A stretch of 64,000 nt of DNA from Gymnogyps californianus. Taxonomy: Eukaryota > Chordata > Aves > Accipitriformes > Cathartidae. Below are positions 34,952 to 47,475 of the stretch, piece by piece. The notes below the pieces were generated by a model. That model searched no databases. It was not told the origin of the DNA and was given only the letters and a program-made list of their open reading frames with translations. The stretch lies in the NCBI RefSeq assembly GCF_018139145.2, contig NC_059477.1, positions 31,475,502 to 31,539,501 on the forward strand, read 5' to 3'. Position 1 is the first letter of the stretch. Every line of letters begins with the position of its first letter. A program made the translations under genes and the position numbers.

Positions 34952-36591
34952 ATCCAGCAGTGCAGATCCTCACTGGCAATGGCCAATCGAGAGCAAGAGG
35001 AGATGCCAGAGTACTACGAGAGTGTCAGATACAGATGCATGTCCATGAGTCATGAGCGTGTCTGCTTGCCATGCCTGAGATCGACAGGACCAAAGATGTG
35101 TGTCTACACAGCAGCGGACTTCGTGGAAAGAATGGATTTGGCTTTCCTCAGCAGGCTACTAACCAGGGCAAGCACTACCCTAACACTGCCTCCCCTCCTC
35201 AACAACCCTCCTCGAAAACCTTGCCTGCTACTCTACACAGCATTGCATGGTGTCATGCAGCCATAGCCCTGTACCCCACCACCACCTTGTGAAACTCGGC
35301 TTTCCGGTGCCGCACACAGCCCCACTGTTAGCAAACCCAGAGATTTCTTGTTTTCTTATGGATGTTGCAGAGTGTTTAAGTATTGTGATCCATTGTTTAC
35401 TGAGACAAGCCCTGCAGCTGTCACGCAATCTCCCTCGCTGAGAAAGATAAGGTGAGTGCTCATGCATCACTTGCAGCTTCCTATGACATTCTGATCAGTA
35501 TAATCCCTCTTTTCAGACAGGAAAGCAAGCTGCATCTTGGCTCCTACAGCCACTGTAGCCTGATGGAAAAAACACTCCTTTGTCATCATTCAACCATCAT
35601 TCAATCTGCCTCCTCCACATCTGGAGGCAAATTTTTTTCACTATCCTTACAGTTACATGTCTACATCAGCCACTTGTGCCAGCAGAGACGGTGCAAGATT
35701 CAGGACAACTGTTTTCACTAGTGAGAACGCAGGAGAGGGCAGAGAAAGCATGGCTAAACTCTCCTTGAATTTCACCTGCAGGTAGCCAGATCTGCCACAG
35801 AAGTAGATGTATCTGATTTTGATGAACATCTGAAACAGAAGTTGACCCTCTTTGCTGGCTCACCAGAGACTGAACTGGAGATGCCAAGTCAAATGCACAG
35901 TTTGTACTTTTTAGCTAGCCAGGCTTATGAGGACTCCTGTCTTCTGTGGACAAAGGTCCCACCCTGAGTCAGTTACACCAATGAATCGGAACAGAGGCTG
36001 TAAAATCCTGAAAGACTTTTCAAATGAACCTGTTCTCATAAGGATCAGTGTTTTTAAATTGGAAGCCGGCTAATAATAGTAAAGGATTATCAGGGACCAC
36101 ATTTCACCAATGACCTCCACCTCTTTTATTAATGTGCTGTAAAACAGAGCAATCCCCATGTGCAAAATACGAATCTGAATTTTGCAGCTCAAGCACTTGA
36201 TTAAAATACATTCTAAGGGTTGCCCAATGTTATAAAAAGGAAAGGATGGATGATCTATGAAGTCAGAGCTTTTTAAGCCAAAGCACAAGAGTTTCTTGAG
36301 GATTTTATCTGCATCTCCCAAAGCTAGAAATGATCATAAAAACCTCTAACCCAGTCTACTGTGTATTGCAGATCACAGACTTTCATCCAGTTAATCTTAT
36401 ACTAAGCCAAGGAACATGTTGGATTTCTCAACCACTTGATTCAGCCATGTTAGAGGAACAACTTGGCCAGTTGGACCTATGGTAGCAGAACACTCTAGAA
36501 ACAAAATGATATGCTGGGTTGATATGATAACAATGATAAAACGGGTTTCCATTTACAGACTTGATGTTTCAGTGCCGTGCACTTTGACAGT

Positions 36592-36684
36592 GGCCTAGCT
36601 CAGCACATAAGCATATGCTTGGTTTCAAGTGCACAATCCCATTGACTTCAAGGTAAGTACATATTCAGTGCTTGACTGAGCTGA
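36592..36684. repeat. Old palindromic amniote repeat (MITE-like)
   Basis: AGCTCAGCACATAAGCATAT and GCTTGGTTTCAAGTGCAC form the left arm. CCCATTGACTTCAA follows, and GTAAGTACATATTCAGTGC with TTGACTGAG forms a partial right arm. This resembles a widespread amniote palindrome built from GCACTTAAGCATGTGCTTAA arms around CCCATTGACTTCAATGGG. The right half has lost part of its arm. Limits are approximate. Confidence 0.5.
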
Positions 36685-37584
36685 GACTGTTCATGGCTTT
36701 CCAGGGTGAACCCCACATGATTAAACAAGAATATTTCTTACAAGATTGCTAGTACTAAAGTGAACTTTATCAAAGTATAATGACATCCTTGAATGGAAGG
36801 TTTTAGGAGAATGTGATATATTAACACTCATCAGAAGCAGATGTGCTAAATAAATGAGGTCTGCCATACCACTGGCTCACAAACTTATTGAGTTAGGGAA
36901 CTATGCTAAGTAAACTTTAAAATTGAGAATGAGGTCTCTGTAAGGCATGTCTTTGTTTGCACTGAACCACAGAAAAAAGAAGAAAAGCACTTTGCTTTGC
37001 TTTCCACCCTGTTTCCTTTCTCCAAGGTGTGCCTGGGATCTGAAAAGAAGCAGCCCACTTCTACGTCCTAGATCCAACCACTGTGCCAAAGAAAGGACCA
37101 CGCACATGCTGCTGTTTTAGCTGCTGCTGTTAGCTCCAGTTACACCAGCGGCACCTCTGGAAAATATAAATAAGCTACTCTGCTGCTGACAAGAGTTTTT
37201 CATGGCCTTGGCCCATGCATACTACACTGGTGAACTTCCGAGTACCTGTTCCTCCACACCGTGAGTCCACCTCATTCAGTCCTGCTGCTGAGGATGCCCT
37301 CCCTCTCATCATCATCAACACTCATGGTCAGAGGCTGCTCCTTCACTCGAGTTATCGTACCTCTTTAAAGTTTTACCTTCCTTCACTCCAATATGTAAGA
37401 GTTACTCAATCATTTTGCTTCCTGAAGCTTCACTGGAACGTCTTCCGTTTCTCTCCTGCTTGTCATGATTCGCTCTGTCTAAAGCATTTAGTGAATGAAG
37501 GGCACTCTTCCAAAACCCCTTTTCTTCTTGAGGCCTCAAGGAACAGCACACTCAATAATTTTTTCAATCAAATCTCACTGCAAT

Positions 37585-37662
37585 TATTTGTGAAGTGCCT
37601 TAGACACCATTAATGGGGAAGTGTCAAAGAACTAGCATCATTATTGTTATAATTATTATTAT
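37585..37662 (+). mobile_element. Old SINE/LINE-like 3' tail
   Basis: TTTGTGAAGTGCCTTAGACA is followed by a diverged stretch and then by an ATTATTATT-rich end. This resembles the shared tail of old amniote SINEs (GTGAAGCGCTTTGAGA, a block with AAAGCGCTATATAA, then ATTATT repeats). The class is uncertain because only the tail is present. Confidence 0.4.
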
Positions 37663-40600
37663 GGAATGAAAAATATAGTGAGAGCTGTTGCGTGTAATTT
37701 TCAGAAGTTTTGCCTGAGAGCAAATTACTTCACTAACCACTGTATATTTATGGCTTTATCAGTCATAATTTTCAAACAAATTCTAAATCAACTCTAGAGA
37801 AGAAAATACCAGCTTCATTTGCCACAGTTCCATTTTTCAAGATTAAAAAGAAAATTGCCACAAGGCTTGCTTAGTCGAAACAAAATCTATACTGAAATGC
37901 ACTGAAGGTCAAATACGTGCACCCACAGGATGCCACAGTTTTTGGTCAATGCTCCATCATTAGTTAATGTTTGGACTCCCTGTATGGAAATTCAAGGGCA
38001 GCAAGGCTATGAGCTAGAAGACAATTCTCCTATAATGTATTTTGCCTTCCCTTTGATGGTTAGCCAGATTATGCCTCTCATACTTCACCCCACAATCTTC
38101 ATCCTTCGTTAACCAAAATTTTGGTTTGGATTGTCAAAATCTCGCTTGCTCAAGAAAAGTGTAAATCTTTATCAGAATTTCCTAAGGGGCTTTCCTAGCT
38201 GGCCTTTGGAGTTGATGGATGCTAATGTGCTTTTTTTCCATCAATATACAGTAAAGGGAATAATGTATTAGTGACCAATTCAACAATAGTGGGGGTGTTT
38301 GGTAAAATGTCAAGAACCTTCAAAAGAAATAAATCATACCCTATTATCCTTCAGCCCGCAAAGTTAAAACAGCTTTTGCTTTCAATACAACAAGTGAACA
38401 CTTAACTGCTCCCCACAGATTTCAGTGTTTGAAGCTGGCCGTGTTTCAGTAAAATGTTGTTTAAAGAAAGAAAATATTGAGAAAATACATAGCAAGCTAT
38501 ATTCAAGCAACCTGAATCACATTCATCTGGTAGGATGTAATAATTACAGACAGTCTGAAGTAAAATCCCAGATTTAAACACTCCCAAACTAATTCATTTT
38601 GAAAACCTGAGGCAACAGACAGAGCAACTTGTCTGCATCTAGGAGAGACGGAGGATTAGACAATGCGTCAAATGCCGCACACTGAGAACTCACACCAGCT
38701 GTGATGATACAGTGTGCAAAGCTGAGATTTGCAGTCCTGAGAAGATCCGGGATATAAGCTATTTCACCAAGTCCACCTCTCTCCTGTGCTTCAGCATGGG
38801 ATTAGCTGAGGTGTTTTATGGATTAAGACAGGCTGCAATTATTAAAGCAGGGACAAATGATGTTCTTCCAGCTTACACTAACTGCCATGACCCAGGGGAG
38901 AAAGCCCTGGGAGACAGAACAGAGAAAAACCTGGGAAATCTATCATACTTTTTCCTGAGCATAGTGATTTAATGGATAAAACTAATGAGAAATAAATAAT
39001 GGTAGAAAGTGCAAGTGGGAACCTGTCTACAACTCATTTGCAGTTAAGTTGTGAACATCCAAGTGATTCATATAATACAGATGAGTTTGCAAACTTTTAA
39101 GCACTTGGTAAACAAGCTGAAACCAAGCCCTCTGCACCTATTACAAACATATATGCATGTCAGTCATGGCTCTGGCTCTTGAAATAACAAATCTTACATA
39201 GTATTGCCACGGCAGAAGATGTTTCTGGCTTTCCCAAGGGGCATGTTACAAAGGAGCTCCAAATGCCTTTAATGAATAGCAAAAGTGCTTTATGTCCAAG
39301 AAACATCTGTATAACAATGAAGTATACTGCTAAGAACCAGGACAGTATGGCAACGGCATAGCCCAGTTGCAAATGCAGGGACCAATCTATTGGTTATAAG
39401 ATACATACGGAAAAGACAAGAAAGACGAGCATGACTGACAAGAACTAGAAACAATTTCTCTGATGTTTGGCTTACCAGAGTGGTCCACAGTGGAGCTGTG
39501 CCAGGATGACATACTGTTTAGTGAAATGGGACTTGGATGCATGTGTACATGCATGTATAAATAAAAAAGGATGCATTAAGGATACACTTGACTTGTTTCA
39601 CTAATTTCTCAACTCACTGAAAAACAAACAAGCATGCAAGATCCTTAATGTAGCTACCCATTCACAGCCAAATAGGTAATAAGACACCAGAAACAGCCTC
39701 CTGGGAAGTAAAAGATCATTTTCTTATTGATCTAACAAGGGAAATCAAACTTTAACTGGATTTCCTATAAGCACAGAGTAGAACAATCTAATTATGAAAA
39801 GCCCAAACTGGGTACGTTATTATTGTTGGTGAACTGTACAATGAGCATCATTTATAAGCCCCAGGGAAATTGGGGCACCATTGCATTAGTTTGGTGCTGT
39901 GTAAACACACAGGACGGTGCTCACAGCACAAATTCCTAACCTGTCCCTCACGATCTCTATGTAGACTGCTAGGATAAATCATCCAGCTCACAGCCCCTTC
40001 CCAGCCCACATCTCTCCTGGCAGTGCAAACTTTATCTTCAGCATGCAAAATAAGCATATTTAGGACCAGAATTTATGTCCCTCGACTTGTCTAGACCATT
40101 TTCTCTAGGTCACAAGTAATGGCAAGTGGTTTGGGGAATGGACTCTGTAAAGCAACAGGCATTTCTTCAGGTCCAAATGCAGCTAAAGTAAAACCATTTT
40201 GCATACGTAGACTCCTTCCTGCTTAAATGAGTAGGTCATGTACTGTATTCTCTCTTTCTTACCCCTCCCATAGCAATACGAAGAGATATCAATTAAAACA
40301 GACAGTGGACTAGTGCAGATAAGATACAATAAGCAAGAGATGAGACATAGAAAATACATAATTTCTCAGGAAATAAATTAAAAAGTAGACAGAAAGGAGT
40401 TTCACTTGGATTCCTCCACGACAAGGATATTATCCAGCCAAGTGGATGTTAAGAATACCGTAATCTGGAGGAAAAGTACAATAAAAAGAGAGGCTGAGCA
40501 CAAGCAAGGTGGGAACTGAAGACTGGAGAACACAAAACATATTACGGCATCCCATTTGTCTTGTGATGGGAAGCCTGGCTAGCAAGGTTGTGAAAAAGAA

Positions 40601-42071
40601 GCTATTCAACCCCTTTGTAACATAAACTGTTTTGTTAATCTATTCATTCTGGCAGTAAATTAAGGCATCCTGTATGACTGAATGGTCTGGGGCCTTACTT
40701 ATTATTACTGCCCATCCACTGAAAATTGCTGGTGTAACATAATCCTCTCCCCTGGCAGCAGGAGCATCAGCAGAGCTGCTGCTGGGGTCACTCTTTCAGT
40801 CGCTGGCTCGGCATTCCCATTGTACAGCAGGTTGTGATCTGTGGGACGATGCATTTGGAGACCCACAGAAAGCCCATGTGCCACACTGTTAAGTGGAGGC
40901 ATCCTCAGAGCAATTTGGAACAGCACATAAGATGTAGATTCCTGTTTGTCTCCCCTTGCAGCCTGAGCCTGCTTGCGCTGGCATCAGAACAGGGTATAGC
41001 TTTAAGATAAATTATATTACGAACTGAGATGTTTTTGGAGGTGTGAGGTCTCTTCCATAGAATTTAAATACTATGTGCAGTGGAAACAAGGTGCCTTTAA
41101 TTTTATTCCTGTGTATTTTCCAGCTGAGCTTTGCAGCAGAAAATACAGGATTAAACTGTATCATGAACAATCACGAGGAAACAGGTGCTGAGAAAAAACA
41201 ATAACTCTGAATCTAACTTGGGTTTAAGAGACCCAAAAGATAATCTGGGTCATTTTCTTGATGTGTCTGCAGTTTCAATCTTTATTTCTTTTGTATAACT
41301 GTCAAGTTGTAATTAACTCATACCAGGTTTTGCCCTCTATCGTTAAAGAGAGGAAGGGAACAAGAACAGTGAAAGGGAGGAGAGATTATTTTTTTCTGTG
41401 AAAAATTCATGACTGATTAAAACAAAGCAAACTGGCAGATTATGAGTGTGTTTATGTAGCCATCACTTCTGCAGAGAAGCATTCATATTGAGTGCTAAAA
41501 AATGCCGACCAATTCCTCAGCATCAGGAATCGGGGCTCTAATATTCCCCGCAGAATGATTTATCTCCTGCTGGATCCCGCAAACACATCCTCTGTAAAAT
41601 CAAAGTTTGGTTCTCCTGATTAATAGAAAGAGTGCACACTTTTTCTCTTTTCTGTACCTGTAACATCCTCATTATTGTATTATCTATTTAAATATCCAAC
41701 TGAGTTCCACCACGTTTTTAACCACAAGGGTTTCTCCTTTCACCCCTCCCCAGTTAAACAGATGGTTAGACTTATTTAGCAATTAAAATCAAGGTTTATT
41801 TACCCATTCCACCGGAGCAAGGTTAGAGCCAGTGCCATATCATGTAGGCTTAAAGATTTTGTTAATTTACTGTAATCCACTTAAATCTTTAAAGCACAGA
41901 TAATGAAAAACAGGCAAGAAATCTCTTACACTTTCCAAATTAAGAGACAAGAGTTTCCTCCTCTGTGAAGAAGAGTAAAGCTCTCTAGAAGAACCCTGAA
42001 AGGTCAGCAAGGAAGCCTTTGACTACTTTCTTCCTGGAAACCCTATGTCAAAGGTCACAAAACCACAACTA

Positions 42072-42167
42072 AATTGCCGTTAGCAAAGAACCTAACTAGA
42101 GGCACATTGCAAGGTACTTAATTGCCTTTAGAGAAGAATGTAACTGGAGATGCATTGCAAAGCCTTA
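42072..42167. repeat. Two-copy tandem duplication, 48-bp unit
   Basis: Unit 1 (42072-42119) and unit 2 (42120-42167) both begin AATTGCC and share TAACT followed by GAG, CATTGCAA and a TTA-rich end. By eye about three quarters of positions agree. The spacing is exactly 48 bp with no gap. It lies about 0.9 kb downstream of the first coding exon in the direction of transcription. Confidence 0.6.
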
Positions 42168-43023
42168 AATGGGAACCAAAATCGATATTTCAACATTTTA
42201 GGAGGAAACCAGCAAGGAGATTCAGCAGCTGATGATGCTGGCACACTGAGCTTAACACACTAGCCTCGGGTGAATTCAGAAATAATGGTGGTACCAATAT
42301 AATGATCTAACTGTCGTGTGGGTAAGTGGACAGATTGGACAGACAGCAACTTAGGAGTACATGTACACTCATGGAAAGTCCAACGGGGATAAGGACAAGA
42401 GAAATTCCATGCTGCAAAAGAACAGTAAAAGGATTGCCCATTGCAACATGAAGGCCCCCTCTCACATTCTTAAGACCTTGTCAAGTTAAATGGCACAGAT
42501 GAAAGACAGAAAAACTACTAGCAGAGGTGATAAATACGTAACAAAACCAGAAACAAAAACGCAACAAACAAAAAGCCAGCCACTCCCTGCAATTTTAAAA
42601 CAATTCACTTCTCTTGTGTTCAAGTATGTCCAAATTCTCTATCACTTTTCACTTATTAAGTGTCTGGATCCAGCCAGCCAGGTGAGGTATATAAGCATTA
42701 CTGAATCCAGTTAGAGAAAAGGAAATTGAAACACAGTTTCAGTGTGGCACAACATTACCGGGGGCCTGTAGCAGAATTGAAAATGGAGATTCTTACACCA
42801 GTAGTCCCAAAACTGCCTGAATTAAGTGACTGCTGTGAAACCTCAGAGTTAAAACACTGTAAAGCATCAAAGGGAATACGATTCATCAGGCCACTTGCAC
42901 TGGCCTGTGGATCACAGGTATAAGGAAAACAGCACAGACTAAACCATCATCCATAACAACACCAGGAAGGACTTCAAAATGGATCATCCTACTGGAACTT
43001 GAAACAGGAATAGAAGCTCTTAC

Positions 43024-43177
43024 CTTCAAAAGCAATTGTGGGGTGTTCTTTCCTGACACATTGCTGATGTTCAGCTTCAGAATATTCAGGTACATTCTGT
43101 GATGCTGAGAGATGAAAAGCAAGAAGAAAAAGGCTTGGCAATGACAGGAAAATGGCCTTTAATCTTGAAACAACCAT
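43024..43177 (-). CDS. SEMA5B: SEMA5B first coding exon (start codon, signal peptide)
   Basis: This exon encodes residues 1-51 of semaphorin 5B, a type I membrane axon-guidance protein with an extracellular Sema domain and thrombospondin repeats. It runs from ATG at 43177 to a GTAAG donor whose GT lies at 43023-43022. The peptide begins MVVSRLK, followed by a hydrophobic core at residues 8-25 (AIFLSLPSLFLLAFHLSA) typical of a signal peptide, with likely cleavage near residues 25-27. A cysteine sits at residue 40. The end, HPTIAFE, resembles the HPTVAFE that I recall from mammalian SEMA5B. The ATG has G at -3 and G at +4, and an in-frame TAG lies 24 bases upstream of it, so no longer reading frame is open here. 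The exon ends in phase 1 (GAA G), which fits the AT at the start of the next exon and gives E-D. SEMA5A is the alternative, but its N-terminal region is quite different as I remember it. Confidence 0.88.
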
Positions 43178-43229
43178 GACTGAAGGGCGGCTGCAGATCT
43201 AGCTTCCAAGGTAGGCCCAGGGAGGATAC
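43178..43229 (-). other. SEMA5B: Probable 5' UTR part of the SEMA5B first coding exon
   Basis: Upstream of the ATG on the minus strand, 52 bases run back to a plausible splice acceptor: TTATTTGTATTTCAG, with its CAG at 43232-43230. If it is used, this stretch is untranslated and a further 5' exon lies at higher coordinates. The polypyrimidine tract is short, so a different boundary is possible. The acceptor is inferred from sequence only. Confidence 0.5.
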
Positions 43230-46200
43230 CTGAAATACAAATAATTCCACTTTCAGAAAGATGAATGCTTATCCAGAGTGTGTAACATGGGTAGAGAAGG
43301 GTGGAAGTTCCTCTTTCATCCCAACCCCACTTGTGCTAAGTACACAAGATAATATTCCACAAATAGCATCTAAAAAAAAAAATTACCCAATTTACAACTG
43401 TATTTGGGCTTCTAACTTCAAAGAGAAGGGAAGTGCACAGCTCCCTAAATATGTATCTCTTTGTACCTTTGGGGTATACGTCCTTATACAGCAGCTGGTG
43501 TGCAATGGCCAGCGCTGACAACATGAAATCTCAAATATTCCAGATGTAAATGTGTCCCCCAGTGTGGACACCTCACTCCTTGGTTTCATGATGTGTCCAT
43601 GTTTAAATGTCATGCTACATTCAAGAGATCACTAAGGAAAGGCCAACATCAGTCATCATGAAAACACATGTGCAATTAATACTGTTCTAATAGGAGATTT
43701 ATATGTTTTACCACTGCTGTTTTAAATGTCTTGAAACAAGAAAAGCCAATTTAAAGGTGTTGCCAGGAAAGTGCTAATTAAGGTAACACAAAAATTAAAA
43801 GAGCTTAATGGGGAGAATAGTGAGAAGTGAGTCAATTGCCTGCGTTACCATAGGATGCTATAGCTCCCAGTCACAAGAGCTGAAACTCAGCTAAAGAGGA
43901 GGAGCACTCACTCTCAGGCTAGGAGAGGAGAAAGGCATGCCTTTTCTACGTGAGCATTTTTAACAATAGCAGCAGAAAAGATATAGCTCTAAACACTCCC
44001 CTGGGCCTACCAGGCCTGAGGCAGGGGATGGAGGATTAATTAGCCCATGCCAGCTCCCCAAGATGCTGCTGCAGCTTAGGAAAATCTGCATTGCCAAATT
44101 TAATCTTACGGATGTGCATATTGTATTTTCCTACGTAACTTTGTTCACTTATTGCAAACACGTGTTTTCAAACAAATGGAGTCTCCTACCCTTAAATCTT
44201 ATCTAGTGATAAAGCTGATTCTGATTAAATTCACACATAACAAGATTTTCAATTCCTGCAGGTATAGCGATTCATAAAGGTAGTATAACAGTCAACACCT
44301 GCAGCGCCCGATACCTCTGTATTTTTGTTTGGAGTCTCCAAAACATTTTCAGTGAGCTGAAGTGGCCAGGCTGGTGGCTGGTGACATGAGGCACTGATAC
44401 ACAATGACAGGCTCGTGGCACGGAGCGAACTCTAATATAGGGGACAATATTGCGACGTCAAAGAGCTGGAAGAAGTTTGTAAAGGTCTTTGGGCATCACA
44501 GGAGCAATAAGGGACTGCTTACAGCAGCAGTGGGAGACAGCTGGTTTGGATCTTATGTTTTATTCTTATCTGTATTTCTCTGTGATTTTAAACACTGGCA
44601 TAAAGATGAGTTGCCAGTGCATCCATTATGCATGTCCTCAGCAGCAGCTACATACCATTGACTGAAAATAACGTTGGCATTCAAGATTTGGGGTAGCTCT
44701 AGCGACTCAGTTTCCCAACTAGTGTGAGAGATTATAGCATTTCACGTTTTTTCCAGCCCCATATACATGCAGATTTTATGTAAGGATGTATAAAATCCCC
44801 TTCCAGTTCTCCAAAGGAGGTTCTACAGTGCTTCACTACAGAGGGGTTTTTTTAAACACAGCAAGTATCATGTTAAATTAAAAAATGGGACTGGCAGAAG
44901 TAAGAGATGTGAAATCATTCAAAGCTAATGCCAGCACAGCGTTTAGTCATTAAGCGCAAGCATACTGCAGGGCGTACACCACTGGGTACTGTAGCATCTC
45001 AGATGATGGAGATGTTGTGCAAGTCACGCTGTAATGAAAATTATTGATGATGAAGAATCAGATTATATTTTCAGCCATTGGTTTAAATGATCATTTTTTT
45101 CAGTACAGATCCAGAAGTGAAACACAGCACAGAGACGTGAACCCCAGGGAGATGCATTTTGTATAGCTCTCGGATCCACTTAAAGTTCCAGAAGAGACAA
45201 AGCCAAACTTCCCTTAGACAGGAGATGGTTGTTGTGGGAAATGCACAAGAGACAAAAGGACTTCTTCACTGTCAGATATCCTTGCCGGAAACTGGAAAAG
45301 ATAGTAATGGAAATCTCACTTTATGCATGCTCTACTCCTCCCAATGCAGCCATTACTGGCTAATCCTAGAAATAAGGTACTAAGCTAGACAGACTTTTAG
45401 TCTGAGCCAATATGGCCGTTTTCATGTACTAGGCATCCAAACAATGATCTCAAGCTAGGTGAAAAAAAATTCTTAATCAAAGACACACAGTAGGGTCCCA
45501 TGCTCCTCGAAGGCCCTATGTGGTCTAGAATCAGCAGATGAGTAAATTCAAGTTTCACACTCATCAGGGTCATGAAATGATAAAAAGTTGCATACTGGAA
45601 AGCTTCATAACATCCCACAGCCTATTCTGTGCCAAAGCAGAGTACATTTACTAGTGTTTTGTCTGGACTAGTTGTAAAATGTGCCAAGTAGCTGGATTTC
45701 TGCCACTTTCCCTGGGAGATTTTACCACAGTCCAAGAGACTTCAATGTTCCTTAGAAAGCTGTAACCAGTGTTTGGGGTAAAGTTCCATCTTCTTTTTCC
45801 TTATTGTCATAGGGAAATCTAAAGTGTGCATGAAAATCATGGTTTCAAACTTGATGTGAAGTGGAAAGTAACATATGACCAAACAAAGATGAAAAAGAAA
45901 CATTATAAAACGCTTGTATCCTTCTCTATGTCCCCTATCTCCTTCATCCAATTGCATTCATCAAATCTGTGGAGGTCTCGTGCTGGGAAGTTAAACAAAA
46001 TCAGTGTCCTGTGCAGCCCTGAACTGGTGCCTACTGGAGTCAATGGGTAAATGCCAGCCTGATCAAGGGCGACAGAAATCAGAGCCCTAGAGCACCAGCT
46101 GAACAAGATTCAGACAGTGGATAGCACTGCAAAAGGTTACTCCTTCAACCTGTTCCTTCCCAGGCTGCCTTGCTCATTTTCTTCTCAGTATTTTAAGAAA

Positions 46201-46769
46201 GACTAACTCACTAATTGTTATTCCCAGCTGCTGCAACTTTATTTCTGAAAAAAAATCATACTCTGAATATGAAGCAGTGTCATGTGCAAGAGGAGGTCAA
46301 TTTTATGCCAAGAGCAAACTAGTAACTGCCTGGGAGAGTCCAGCAGCTAGTTATGAAGTGTAAATGTTTTAATTCTACTGGAGATCGCCAAACTCAAGCC
46401 TCCAGTTTTGTCCCAGCTGCAGATTTTCACTGGGAGAGCTCGAGTATGACCAGTGCTTAGGACCAGTCCTCATCCAGACTGCTAAAACACTGCACGTCCT
46501 AAGTACAGCACAGGCTAGCGGTGGTTTGCACTGCTGGAACTTGCCCTAGCGTTAAGCCGTTTAGATACAGTTAAATGCTATAAAAAGAGCTCTTCTTATT
46601 AGACTGTCTTTTCAAAACGGCTTAGGGCTCAAGAAATCAGCTGTCAAGGTTTCAGTGCAGATGAGAGACAAGAGCTCAAATCCCTAGTTAAACTCAAATC
46701 TCAGACAGGACATATCATTTCAATTCTTTATTTGCTCATCTTGATGTATCTTTACCATCTTAGCTATTA

Positions 46770-46783
46770 CCCCCCCCCCCCCC
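46770..46783. repeat. C14 homopolymer
   Basis: Fourteen consecutive C, followed 15 bases later by an A-run at 46798-46807. Runs of this length are unstable and error-prone in sequencing, so the stated length may not be exact. Confidence 0.95.
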
Positions 46784-47412
46784 AAATGCAGGCACATTAA
46801 AAAAAAAGGATAAAAATGTCCAATAAGATTATCTGTCCAAGTTTGTCTGTCCTCTGCCTCACAAAAGCCTGTCCTCTGCGCCCCTGCACGGTCCCAAGGC
46901 CCAGTGATGGGGTGTCTCGTTCCCCTCTCCTACTCTGCACAGTGAATCCCTCTGGCCCTCTGCCAAAAAAAGGTCAACAAATACAGGCTCCTTTGGATCC
47001 AGTGAAATATGCTCCAGAGACAGGTATTTTGTAGAGCACCACGTCTGCCACCATCCTTTTGTCTCTTAAATCAGGCTCTCTTAGCTCTTGGGCCTCCCTG
47101 ACTGTAGCGGTGGTGGCAGGGGATGGGCAAAGAGCTGCTCCTTCTGGGTAAAGCAGAAGGTCTGCACACTCAATGCGTCCCCAAAGCTGAGATTTGCAAC
47201 CACAGCACCCATGTGAGCACAAACCCACTGCCGCACGCCCGTTTCTCACCCAGGTCATTTCATGGCAACCCGATAGGGACAGTGTATAATTCTGTTTTGC
47301 CTCGTGGCTTTACCCCCTCGCACAAGCGCAGCATTCAGGGGATCACCCACAGTCCCTCCCTTAGTCATTCTTGGGGCATGAGTCTTTTCGAACTCGCCCT
47401 GTATTGTATCAT

Positions 47413-47475
47413 TGTAACTCCATTGATTTCACAGGAACTAATCCTGATTTACAGAGGGTAACTCAGATCAGGCCC
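47413..47475. repeat. Old amniote repeat fragment (MITE-like)
   Basis: GTAACTCCATTGATTTCACA is followed by AATCCTGATTTACAG and GGTAACTCAGATCAGGCCC. The right end is the reverse complement of the GGGCCTGATC end seen at 31.26 kb. This order (CTCCATTGACTTCAATGG, CTGATTTACACC, GTAACTGAGATCAGGCCC) is common in turtles, crocodilians and birds as I recall. The left inverted end is not visible. Confidence 0.48.

Larger units (their letters stand above)
27598..43023 (-). other. SEMA5B: SEMA5B intron between first and second coding exons (15.4 kb)
   Basis: This intron is bounded by matching phase-1 splice sites. It holds a short MITE-like fossil at 31.26 kb, one copy of an unclassified repeat at 31.93-32.1 kb, a MIR-like fossil at 34.04 kb, a CR1 tail at 34.8 kb, a palindromic amniote repeat at 36.6 kb, a SINE-like tail at 37.6 kb and a 48-bp tandem duplication at 42.07 kb. 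Blocks at 30.06-30.26 kb and 41.46-41.65 kb look like possible conserved elements. Nothing is recognised in 27630-30060, 32110-34030, 34960-36590, 37670-41450 and 42170-43020. Confidence 0.85.

Noticed and set aside
42886..43122. 78-codon minus-strand frame overlapping the SEMA5B signal-peptide exon
   Set aside because: It is the shadow of the true exon in another frame. The true frame has the signal peptide and a phase-matched donor.
45995..46080. Possible further MITE-like fossil (CTACTGGAGTCAATGGGTAA then CCAGCCTGATCAAGG)
   Set aside because: It resembles the old amniote repeats only in two short motifs, and no ends or target duplication are visible.
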